In this document: one piece after another, positions 1 through 8,998 of the stretch
Layout of the letters: the number at the start of each line of letters is the position of its first letter
Numbering within the stretch: the stretch's first letter is position 1
Origin: Mastigamoeba balamuthi
Taxonomy: Eukaryota; Evosea; Mastigamoebida; Mastigamoebidae
Reading direction: 5' to 3'
Assembly (NCBI GenBank): GCA_902651635.1
Contig: CACRSC010000075.1
Span: 693,654-716,554, forward strand
DNA length: 22,901 nucleotides
Made by a program: the position numbers and the translations under genes
Notes under the pieces: model-generated
Database searches by the model: none
The model's input: the letters and a program-made list of their open reading frames with translations, nothing else
What the model was told of the DNA's origin: nothing

Positions 1-216
1 GGGGAGGACGCGGGCAGCGGGCCCGTGGCGGGCGGCGTCGAGGCGGGGGAGGGGCTGCAGGCGCTCGCCGATGTCGCGGACCGAGTAGACCGAGAGGAGG
101 GCCGCGGGGCTCTCGGCGCCCAGCCGCCCGTGCAGGGCGCAGGCGAGGGCCAGCACGCGCTCGCGCCACAGCTGCCGGGCCGTGGGCGTCGTGGGCGACC
201 CCGCGCACGTGGCCAT
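1..216 (-). CDS. Partial N-terminal coding fragment, unknown product
   Basis: Reading leftwards from an ATG at 216-214, the minus strand stays open for 72 codons to the window edge, so this can only be the N-terminal part of a longer gene. It begins MATCAGSPTTPTARQLW and continues with an Arg/Leu/Ala-rich, helix-like stretch. Codons end mostly in G or C, as in the polyketide synthase exons further right, and the frame looks protein-like rather than low-complexity. I recognise no domain. A ~31 bp tandem repeat (265-390) begins about 50 bp upstream of the ATG. The opposite-strand frame over the same bases is repetitive Gly/Arg/Ala and looks like a shadow. Confidence is limited because only 72 residues are visible. 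Confidence 0.4.
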   Translation of the reverse strand, partial: MATCAGSPTTPTARQLWRERVLALACALHGRLGAESPAALLSVYSVRDIGERLQPLPRLDAARHGPAARVLP

Positions 217-264
217 GGGGCGCCGCTCTGGTTCCTGCGTCCGCTGCAGGTGCGGGGCTGCCCA

Positions 265-415
265 GAGAGCCGACGAGAGGCGATGCGACTCGGCCGAGAG
301 CCGATGAGAGGCGACGCGACTCGGGACGAGAGCCGACGAGAGGCGACGCGACCCGGATGAGAGCCGACGAGAGGCGGCGCGACTCGCGGTTGAGAGGCGA
401 TGCGATGCGATGTGA
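265..415. repeat. ~31 bp tandem repeat, four copies plus a partial one
   Basis: Imperfect copies start at 265, 296, 328 and 359 (periods 31, 32, 31). Each follows the pattern GAGAGCCGAYGAGAGGC then GAYGCGACTCG. A degenerate, shortened fifth copy runs from about 392 to 415. The repeat sits directly upstream of the partial minus-strand gene, so it lies in its 5' flank. It has the look of a minisatellite; there are no unique spacers as in a CRISPR array. Confidence 0.8.
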
Positions 416-681
416 CTTGACGGTGTTTCTTGGGGCTGGTCCTGTCGCGTCCAACGGTCGTGCGACGGGCAGGAAATGCGGCCAGCGGGCTGCGTGGGTG
501 GGCTCTTTGGGGCCAACGCAAATCTGTTGGGAGGCAGCCAACCCCACCCCGCTGCTGCGCCTGTGCTGGATCCCGCTGGGGCCGATACCGGATAGCCCCG
601 CCCTGTGCTTTTCCGAGGAGCCCTCGGCGTCGCTCTACGCTCTATTCTGCGACTTTTCCGCTGATTCCTGGCACTGCCCCC

Positions 682-697
682 GCCCACACGTGTGGGC
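682..697. other. 16 bp perfect palindrome with a CACGTG core
   Basis: GCCCACACGTGTGGGC is its own reverse complement. CACGTG is the classic E-box/G-box core bound by bHLH and bZIP factors. It lies in a GC-rich non-coding stretch with no assigned gene nearby on its right, so its target, if any, is unknown. A similar CACACGTGTG palindrome occurs in intron 2 of the polyketide synthase gene (19199-19208). Confidence 0.4.
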
Positions 698-1335
698 CAC
701 TCAAACGCTTGAAATGCCGGGAGAATTCGGCAGTGCAGACACGCCACACGCACCCCTGCCGCCATCGATCTTCAGCCCTGGGGGCCGTGCTCCTCCAGGC
801 TGCCGCGCCCAGAAGAAAACACCCCTCTTTGGATTTGCGGGTCCTCTGAGGTGGTCTGTATGCCATCTAGTAATGCAATACGGCCGTTGCAAGAAGACGC
901 AGTTTGGAACATTTGGTGCAGGATGTTGAGAGATCTCTTCTGTGAGCCCCATCAACAGCTTCATTAGGGGTAAAAAGGTCCGAAAGGTAGCACCACGCCT
1001 TATTGTAGCAAAAATCTGCTCTATCTGTCTGCACTGTCTGGGTGCACATCCGTGCCACAGACTGGGTCTAAATGATCTCAAAATCAAATAGTAGAGTAGT
1101 GTTACCTTTGCCCTGTAGTAGCCAACCCCTCTGGGTCAGTGTTGCAAAGTGGAAGACAAAGCCATTCCATTCCCTTCCACATTTCTGGATGTCATTTCCA
1201 CTTCCAACTTCATTCTATTGATGCAGGATGTTGATGGAAAGTGATTTCCAAGCACAGAAGCAGTACTGTTTTTTCTGATGAAGAATCTGAGCAGCATTAT
1301 TTTAGGTATCACTCCCTTTACTGTCATTCTTGAAT

Positions 1336-1462
1336 GTGAAAGATATGAAAATGTGAAAGGAATGTGGAAAAAGTGAAAATGTGAAATGCCTGTGGCTTTC
1401 ACTTTGTTCTACTATCACATTTTCCATATTTCCACCAATGTCACTTTTCACTTTCCAACACC
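1336..1462. repeat. Imperfect inverted repeat built from GTGAAA-type motifs
   Basis: The left arm (about 1336-1386) is rich in GTGAAA, AAAATGTGAAA and GTGGAAAA. The right arm (about 1397-1462) carries the complements TTTCACTTT, CACATTTTCC, TTTCCACC and CACTTTTCAC. The centre lies near 1392. Pairing is interrupted by many mismatches, so this is either a decayed palindromic element or a long weak hairpin. Confidence 0.5.
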
Positions 1463-2603
1463 GTGTGTGATACCATAAGCCCGTTTATTCAATTTTAGTC
1501 ACTTATCAATTGCATTGAATAAAACTATGTTTTAGCCAAATTGCGCAATTATAGAATTTGTGTGACAATAAAATGACATTGTAGCAATAACCAAACCTAT
1601 TTGTCAATTGTTATCAAGATTCTCTGCCACCTTCTTCGATCTGGTAGTGAAGGTGCCACAATCAGTAATCAACTTCTTCATTATACATCATATATCACTA
1701 ATTGATGAAGTGAAACAAGGGATAAATTGCCATATTTGGATCTCTCACAATAATACTAGTGTACATAAAGAAATAGTGCCAGGAAAAACCATGCTATCAA
1801 ATAACACAATGCAATCCGTGAACAGGTACCTGCTGGGCTTGTATTGCTTCAGCCGGACAGGAATTGAATAGTCTATCTCTGCTGAGCACTCCAGGCGTTT
1901 TCATTTTTCTTTCTTTAGATTTTCTTTCTTTTTTCAAGTTCACAATTTAACCGATCCAATTCTTATTTTCTGAGTTTCTGCTTTTCTGGTTATTTTTGTT
2001 TATTTGACTAATTTCTCATTTTGATCCTGCCAATAAATGAAAAGTTCTTTTTCCCTTTATTCTCTGCAGTCTTGCCATCTGTGACTGTACACTGGCATCT
2101 CAGATACGGGTTCATCTGTGCTCAGTCCACAACAGTCTTCATCTGAAATGCACATACGGTACCACTCAGCTTAGAGGAAGCACAGTGAATAAAAAGAAAG
2201 AGAAGAGTACAACAGACCTCACATATGACCTGATGATAACTTACAGAAGAGATCCAGTAGTGTTCTGGTCAGCTGGACCCCTCACATGGTCTGCTCTGCT
2301 AGTCTTTCCATTAGAGTGCTTGCTGCATAAGAAGCAAGCACATGTATGTGAGAGGAAGATTCACAGCCATAGGCAATGCTATATTCCTGTGGGAGGGAAA
2401 GGGGCATTTGGGGCATTTTGGCTTTTGGCCAAAATGTCACTTTATTGTTGCAAAAATGACCCAAAACAAATACGGAAAAATGAGAAAACGTACCAAATAT
2501 GTATTGAAAAGGAGTGTGTAGAAGTGCATATTTTTGACTCATGCAACAATATCTGGAGAAAGAAGAAAAAGAAATGAGAGAAAATACCAGGGAAAAAGGC
2601 ACT

Positions 2604-4622
2604 TTATTGTTGTGTGTGAGTGACCCGCCAACAATGACGATGAAACCACTGGTTGCACTGAGTGCAAAGGAAGGTAGTCCTGGAACCTCTCTTTTCAGTA
2701 GACGATTTACAGGCAGCACACTTGCCACTTTTGATGGGATTTGACCTAAACAGAATGAGAAAAAGGAAAAACGAAAGGGAAAACTCACGATTGAGAAACG
2801 AGAGTATGATTGGCAGGTAGAGAGGTGGACTTAAGGGCGGCCGAAACCAGGGGTGCAAGTTTGACACCCATTTAGTGGCCTCTGTCTGATCCATAGAAAG
2901 GCCACAGGAGTTGAGGTCCAGGGCAACAGCAGAGAGGAAGTCAGTATAAGAGATGTCCAAGTCATTCATGCTGGCCTTGTATAGAATCCAAGCATTGTTG
3001 ACAGAGTACTGAAGAACAGTCCAGAAGACATGAACTGGCCAGGTGGCAGACTTGTGATGAGTGATGTTGTTGCTGATGATCTGGTTGACAGCATCCACAC
3101 CATGGTAGCCAACACGGTATAAATGAGCCACCCTGGGAAGGAACCTAGGGGCATAGGACACAGGCTTGTCAGAGCAGCAAGGCAATGACTGATTGGCCCA
3201 GGTGGCAGCCCTTTCAGAGGTAGCTGCAGTGTATACACCACACTGAGCATCAGAACCGAACTCTCCAATGAACAAAGAGAGCTCACGAACAACAACAGGA
3301 TCGGAGAGCACATGAGCTGAGAGAAATGAGATGGCAATGAGGGGCAGAGAAACGAACGGGTACGAGGCAGCTGGAGGTGAGAGGCAGTATAATGAGGGGA
3401 CAAAGCAGCACAGCGAGGACGTTCATAGGGCACAGGCTAAGACAGGGGTTAGAATGAATGAGAAAAAGGGCGAACCTGCAGGGGTGAAGCAACATTGTCA
3501 AGGAAGTGAACCACAGAGGTATCACACCAGGCAGTAGCAGTGAAGCCAGGGAGACGGCATAGCCAACGAGACTCGTTGAAAGCAGGCTTCCAGGAAGAGG
3601 GAGAGAGCCACTGAGCCCAGAGATAAGATGGAGAGTCAGAACGGCAAGTCATAATAAAGCCATAGCCCTTAGCATGGAGAACGTTGGCCATTTTCTCGGA
3701 GCCAAACCAGTTGTCAAGGATGACCTTGAAAGGAAGACCGTGAGGGAGGTCGGCCAAGAGCATAAGAACAGTCTCGATTTTTTCGAGACCATCGGGGCAG
3801 CTATCAGCGATGAGGGGACCAGTGTAGAGACGAAAGGAGCAAATGAAGCCAGCAGAATCGACGAGCAAGAAGACCTTGATTCCCGTGGGGTGTGGTTTGC
3901 CAGGGACATACTGCCTGAAACGGCACTGGCCCTTGAAGGGGACAATTCCCTCATCGACAGTGACCCATTCGAAAGGGGACCAAAATTGCTGACTGTTTGA
4001 GAGGACCTCATTGAAGAGAGGATCAACGAGAGAGGTTGTGAAGGACTTGTTATTTGAGACGTGAAAACACCTGTGAATGTCCTTGAACCTATAGAGGCGC
4101 ATAGCCTGAAGGAAATGGGGGTTTGCAGTCCAGCCTCTCCAGTGTTCATCCCAGAAGTGGGTTGGATTGAGACCTAGAAGGACAGGGGGTGAGGACAGGG
4201 GGTCAGGACAGGAGGTGAGGACAGGAGGCCAGAGGGAGTGAAAGAAAGAGAGAGAGCATACATACCATCGAGAAGTATGAGAGAGAGGTAGCGATACATC
4301 TCTAGGAGAGTGACAGGAAACCAGCGGGCCAGGAACTTAGCCCTATTGCGGGATGAAATACGACAGGGATAAACCGCAGAGGCAAAGTAGTTTGTTTCCT
4401 AGGGGAATAATGAGAGGAGAAATGAAAGGAAAGGGAAGAAGGGAAGAGAGTACGTTGCAGAGGTGCTGGATGAAGGCAGGGGAGAGGAGGAGGTCGAAGT
4501 AGTCACGAGGAGTGCCAATGAGGAAGGGCATTGCTCTGGGGCCAGAGGCAGACGAGGGATTCCAGTGAAGGGCAGAGGGGGGCATAGCATAGGTGGACCA
4601 GCCATGGGTAGGGCCCTATATA
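2604..4622 (-). CDS. piggyBac-type transposase (PGBD / DDE_Tnp_1_7), multi-exon
   Basis: Cut-and-paste transposase of the piggyBac superfamily. Reading right to left: an exon from about 4622 (3' splice site GCTAACTTCCTATATAG) to 4454 encodes the Pro-rich N-terminal part; 4398-4266 begins with the family ETN-[RY]-[YF]-A motif (ETNYFA); 4173-3476 carries the catalytic core: VDEGIVPFKG then QYVPGKP (first Asp), VILDNWFGS (second Asp) and TAWCDTSVVHF (third Asp). The last part, from 3242 down, has the GVDAVNQ helix region and ends in a Cys/His finger, C-x2-C-x12-C-x2-C-x4-H-x2-C. Frames join if introns at 4453-4399, 4265-4174 and 3475-3243 are removed (the last possibly as two introns around a 30 nt exon at 3316-3287). 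The most N-terminal exon is not found. A 43 nt intron-like segment (2791-2749) would break the frame if spliced, so the C-terminal exon structure is uncertain. Confidence 0.85.
4180..4231. repeat. 13 bp tandem repeat, four copies, in a transposase intron
   Basis: GGACAG motifs recur at 4180, 4193, 4206 and 4219, an exact 13 bp period, each followed by GGGGT, GAGGT or GAGGC. The array lies wholly inside the transposase intron 4174-4265. Confidence 0.75.
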
Positions 4623-4903
4623 GGAAGTTAGCAGGAAATGGGAGGAATAGGAATACCCCATCACTGGGACTGGAGGGGAAGAGGGTAGCAGAGGAGAGGG
4701 GGAGAATGGAGATGAGGAGAAGAAGTGAGGGCAACATTGATGAAGCCGTTGGCAAGACTGCAGAATGTAAGGAAGATATGATGGAGATATTGTGAAGGGG
4801 CACAGGAGCAGAGATAATAATGGAAACAAGAAGGAAAGACAGTTGTAGATATTTTGGGTGCACAAAACCGAGGGAGATAACGGTGAAAACATACAGAACA
4901 AAG

Positions 4904-7783
4904 ATGAGTGCGAACACGGAGTACGTAGGGTTGGCCATCCCGTTGGCAGACCCGGAGTTCCTGCAGAAGAACCCGGACATCACGCTGCTGGGGCGCTTCG
5001 TGTCGTGGCTGGCGAACGTGACGCGGTGGAAGTGGGTGCGTGGCGGGATGAACCAGAAGGACATCATCGAGATGGCGATGGCACACAAGTGCACCAAGGT
5101 AAAGCATAGCCCTTATTATCCCTCCTCACTTCATGAACAGGGAGCAGCAGAGGTAGCGAAGCTGGTGAGGGCAGAGCTGATGGCCATCCAGGCAGCTCAG
5201 ACTGAAGGTATGTTTTTCCTTTGCGGATAGCACTGTAACTTAGCTCCATTTTTCCCCCCACCCCAAAAAGCCCATTTTTTCGCACACACGCATATACGCG
5301 CATGCGCGTAAAATGGAACTTTTTGGTATATCATACATGATGGGATTTTAGGAGTACCGTATGGTAAAACGTTGTTTTTGATCAATTTTTTGCTTATTAA
5401 TTAAAGATTGAATGTTTTGCGGCATCATTTGACATAGGTCAAAATCCCAGATTTTACGCACGTGCACATATATGCGCGTGCGCGAAAATTTGACCTTTTT
5501 GGGAGGGTTTGGAAAGTGGGGCCATTTCAATAGGTAAAAAGGGATATCAAAATACCTTAGATTTTACGCGGACGCGCGTATACGCGCATGCGCGAAATTT
5601 TGACCTTTTTCTAATGCTGGCCTTTTTCCATTTGCAGGAGATCGTCCAGTGGATGATCGCTTCCACGTCATCGATGAGGAGGAGGATGTCATGTCCTCCC
5701 AAGCACCCGTCCCTTCCCCCGCTCCCAAGAAGAAGAAGAAGAAGGTCAGCACTGGCCACACCGAGGAGCTGCCTCCCAGCATGTCCCTCAACCAGATCAA
5801 CGCCCAGTACAAGTTCGGCGAGGTCACCGACATCTCCTTCGGCGACATCTTCGGCCACGTCTTCGAGCGCGTCATTGGCGTCCAGGCCGTGGCGCAGCAG
5901 TACATGGCTGCTAAGAAGCACGGCCGCTCCACCATGTTCGAGCAGGAGATCCCCGTCATCCGCTACGGCTCAGGCTCCAATGCCTCATACCTCCAGCTCG
6001 ACCACAACCATTGCATCATCTCCATCCTCTTCATCCACGTCATGGAGCACTACAACTTCCAGCTCCCCGCCATCAGTGATGCGATGGCTGCCTCCTCGTC
6101 CTTCTGGAGGATGCTCTGCCTCATCCCCATCCACGTCACCGTCTACCGCTCCAGTATTGCCCTTCCTTTCTTCCCTCCCTTTTCTCATTCATTTCATGCA
6201 GTGATGCCCGTCCCCCTCATCATGTACTTCGGCAAGGCCATCAACGAGATCACCACGGCCGCTCGCCACGAGACATGGATCGACCAGCTCGTCCGCATCG
6301 CCCATCTCAGGTGTCTTCCTTTTCCCTCTGTTATTTAATCGGTTATTCACTTCATTTTAGGACCCATGACTCCGCTGGCAATCAGCGCGAGTCCCCCTTG
6401 ACCCACTCCGAGCTCTACAACATCGCCCTTCGCGAGTGCTCCTTCCTCAGCCACACCCGCGTCAAGGAGAACTTCTTCGCCAAGTTCATGAACGCCATCG
6501 ACCGCATCGATCCCTCCGTCCTCGCCCTCATCAACAACAACCTCATGGCCCCCACCCCTCATCCCTGCTTCCGCAGCCGCACCAACCTCACCAACCTCAG
6601 CTTCCTCTACCTCAGCACCGCTTGCCAGATGACCTGCCTCAAGTACATCTTCTCCGACAACGGCACCGACATCACCACCAACAGCGCCCTCACCGACCTC
6701 ATCGACCACTGGGAGCAGCACTTCACCGAGCCCCTCTCCTGGAAGGAACTCACCGACAAGCCCTTCAAGAGTATGCTTTTTTCCCCTGTTTTTGTCCGAC
6801 TTATTCCCCCTTAGAGTTCCTCGACGATCGCGCCAAGAGGCTCTCCAAGACCTCCATCCGCATCGCCACTCCAACGAGGACTTATCGCCACCGTTCTGGC
6901 TTCCTTCCTCTCGGCACCTCCGGCGACCTCCCCGTGGGCTTCTCCGTCACCATCTCCTTGCCCTCCACCAGAGCAGCAGAGTCTTCAGACCGCCCCGAAC
7001 TGCTTCTCAACGCCTCCGGTTCTGTCCCTCCTGCCGACCCCCTCGCCTTCTACAGCATGTGGGCCGTCTTCGTCTCCCTCTCCATGTCCATCCAGGCCGT
7101 CTCCGCTTTCGAGGTCGCCATAATCACCAACATCATCCAGTGGGAGGGTACTGCTCTTTTCCTTCCTCTTTTCCTCACCTTCTATTGCAGACGAATCCCC
7201 CATGTCCAACGATGACTTCGGCCTCCTGTCCTCTGGCCTGTCTGATGGGCTGTGGAACAACATCTCCTTCAACACCCCTGTTCTCGAGCCCAGCATCATC
7301 AAGCTCAAGAACTACATCATGACTCGCATGGCGCAGCAGGCCAAGAAGACCAACAAGGGAAAGCCCGCCCCCAACGACGAGACATCGGGTGACGAGAGCG
7401 ATGCGGACGGCAAGAGCGACGGCGACGGCAACGGCGATGGTGATGGTGCCGCTTCCGGTAACAGCGACAGTGAGCCTGACTCCCAAGCAGCTCCTCAAGC
7501 AGCTCCTCAAGCAGCTCCTCAGGACGCCCCTGCAGCTGCAGCTGCTCCTACCATCTCCTCTCCCCATGATTCCCCTTCTCTTTCCCACACTCCTCTTCCG
7601 CCCCTCACTGACCAGACCAGTGATGCCCCTCAGGCAACCCAGTCTGATCTCCCTGATTCTTCCCAGTCAGCTGCACCAGCTGCTGAAACTGAGGCCCCTG
7701 CCTCTCCTCCCTCTTCCTCTGCTTCCAAGCATGCTCTCTCTTCCTCCCCCTCCAAACCTGCCCCGAAGCGCAGGAGGAGGTAA
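4904..7783 (+). CDS. Seven-exon gene of unknown function, probable nuclear protein (~740 aa)
   Basis: Exons 4904-5098, 5141-5207, 5638-6153, 6202-6310, 6361-6770, 6815-7147 and 7191-7783 join with consistent phases into about 740 codons ending TAA. All introns are GT-AG with standard donors (GTAAAG, GTATGT, GTATTG, GTGTCT, GTATGC, GTACTG), and four of the six are 43-50 nt. The start at 4904 (MSANTEYVGLAIPLADPEF) is where coding-like codon use begins; an in-frame ATG at 4820 is the alternative. I recognise no family. Visible features: a Lys run (PAPKKKKKKVS) early on, an Asp/Gly/Ser-rich acidic stretch and AAPQ repeats near the C terminus, a Ser/Pro-rich tail and a terminal KPAPKRRRR. The basic clusters suggest nuclear import. 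The central ~450 residues look globular, without signal peptide or clear membrane spans. It lies head-to-head with the piggyBac transposase; whether it belongs to the element is unknown. Confidence 0.75.
5208..5637 (+). other. 430 nt intron carrying three copies of an alternating purine-pyrimidine element
   Basis: Intron 2 of the 4904-7783 gene runs from GTATGT to TTTGCAG and is about ten times longer than most of its other introns. It contains three imperfect copies of one element at about 5278-5330, 5452-5505 and 5560-5612. Each has the order TTTTACGC, then a TATACGCGCATGCGCG-like core, then (A/T)-rich TTTTGACCTTTTT (ATGGAACTTTTTGG in the first copy). The cores are almost strictly alternating purine-pyrimidine. 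Confidence 0.8.
7488..7523 (+). repeat. 12 bp coding repeat (A-A-P-Q) x3
   Basis: CAAGCAGCTCCT-type units repeat three times inside exon 7, producing the peptide AAPQAAPQAAPQ in the low-complexity C-terminal region of the unknown nuclear protein. Confidence 0.7.
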
Positions 7784-7860
7784 TCCCTTCTTACCTCCTT
7801 TGCTTCCTGTTTGCTCTCCTTGGTTTTTCAGCTGCTCTTGCAGCTTTTCCAAAGTCAGCA

Positions 7861-7866
7861 AATAAA
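7861..7866 (+). terminator. Polyadenylation signal AATAAA
   Basis: AATAAA occurs 78 nt after the TAA stop of the seven-exon gene, at the point where the sequence changes from GC-rich coding to AT-rich spacer. Position and spacing fit a 3' end-processing signal for that gene. Confidence 0.55.
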
Positions 7867-8327
7867 CATCTCTCTTTGACTCTCTATCTGTGTCTGCCTA
7901 TAAAATTACCTGTTTTACATCCCATTTATACTATAATTAATATCTCTTCATTTCTTTATGTATTTGTTTTCTTTCTTTTGCAACTAAATATGTGCTCTTT
8001 CCGGTCTTAATTGGAATATTGCTTCTGCCAAAATAATGTGAAATTCACTCATTTTTAAAACTCTCAATACACAAAAAATGTACTCTTTTTCTAACTATAT
8101 TGTTTGATTTTCCGAAATCACTCCGATAATAATCATGTCTTTTTTTACAATTTTTCGCCACTGCGTTTCATTGTTTTCCTTTTTTTGCTCCAAAAATCTG
8201 CCTTTTTTACTAGTTTTTCCGTCTCTTTTTCATGGCAAAATGCCCCTTTCCCTCCCACAGGAATATTGCACCTAGTATTGTTGTCCAGCCTACTCTGAAT
8301 CACATATGCAGCTGAGACAACAAGATT
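7867..8327. other. AT-rich intergenic spacer, no gene supported
   Basis: About 460 bases of T-rich, A/T-biased sequence between the convergent 3' ends of the seven-exon gene (+) and the coiled-coil gene (-). The short frame 8104-8298 (+) is a Phe/Ser-rich translation of T runs and is not credible. Confidence 0.6.
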
Positions 8328-8740
8328 TCACAGAAGAACCACGTTCCAGTTGTGCTGCAGCTCTGAGACTGTGCGCTTCAGCATTGTGACCTCACTCTCC
8401 AGTACATTCACTTTGGCATCTTTCACCACAAGTGCCTCGTGGAACTGCTTGTGCTCTGCAGCAGCCTCAGTGTCCTTCTTCTTGAGGTTCTTCAGGAACA
8501 ACTCATGGTCTGCTGCAGCCTCAGTGCCTTGTCTGCCATCATCTTGTCCAGCTTCTGGCATGCAGCCTCAGCCTCCTTCACTAGGGTCTTCTGGAGCTTC
8601 TCGTTGTCATTCTCGGCCTTGGCAAGAGCAGCCTGCAAAGCCACAAGTGCCTGCTGCTTCTCCTCAAGTCTAATGTCCCTGTTGGTGAGGGCCTCACAGA
8701 AGAGCTTCCTGCATTCCATGGTCTGTACGTTCATGTCCAT
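8328..8740 (-). CDS. Small coiled-coil protein gene, interrupted by an apparent 1-nt frameshift
   Basis: Two minus-strand frames read as one continuous coiled coil. The first, from ATG 8740, runs MDMNVQTMECRKLF and then a heptad-like stretch rich in Leu, Lys, Glu and Ala up to KLDKMMADK. The second continues with two 18-residue repeats, GTEAAADHELFLKNLKKK and DTEAAAEHKQFHEALVVK, then further heptads, ending at a TGA at 8328. They are offset by one base; an extra G near 8527-8530 would join them exactly at the repeat border. So this is either a recent pseudogene, a sequencing error or a programmed shift. An additional open stretch to 8933 in a third frame may be an upstream exon, but I cannot join it. 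The gene lies about 260 bp downstream of the synthase stop codon on the same strand. Confidence 0.42.
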
Positions 8741-8998
8741 CAGCCCTCCTCAACATACAGCTCAGGCCCTGGGAGAGCACACCCTCGGCAGAGTTCATCA
8801 CCGCGCTCACAAGGGAACCCTCGTACCAGTGCTCTGGCACGGGCCACCACGATCGCTCAGCCAAGCCCCTAGTGGCATGGAGCGCTGTTTGCCTCGTAAG
8901 CAAGAAGAGGGGACGTGTGATGTGATGATGCAATTGATTTGCTATCGTGTTGATTGTTTCTGATCATACATGAATGGGAGGGGCTGGGCGCGTGTGAC

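Larger units (their letters stand above)
420..2600. other. Intergenic stretch, no gene supported
   Basis: About 2.2 kb without a convincing coding region. The first ~450 bases are GC-rich; from about 900 the sequence becomes AT-rich with runs of T and A. Open frames here, for example 1608-1871 (+) and 2185-2577 (+), are short, lack GC-ending codon bias and match no family I know. The stretch contains the CACGTG palindrome at 682-697 and an imperfect inverted repeat at 1336-1462. It could be decayed transposon flank, since the transposase begins at its right end, but I found no terminal inverted repeats or paired TTAA sites that would prove this. Confidence 0.6.

Noticed and set aside
265-415. 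CRISPR-like array
   Set aside because: The ~31 bp units are head-to-tail with no unique spacers, in a eukaryotic context.
2185-2788. Overlapping short coding frames on both strands
   Set aside because: AT-rich, no codon bias, no motifs, and the minus-strand frame runs into the transposase 3' end out of frame with its Cys/His finger.
4614-4624. CCTATATAGG as a TATA box for the plus-strand gene at 4904
   Set aside because: On the minus strand the same bases form a textbook 3' splice site (GCTAACTTCCTATATAG) of the transposase, and the distance to the plus ATG (about 280 bp) is long.
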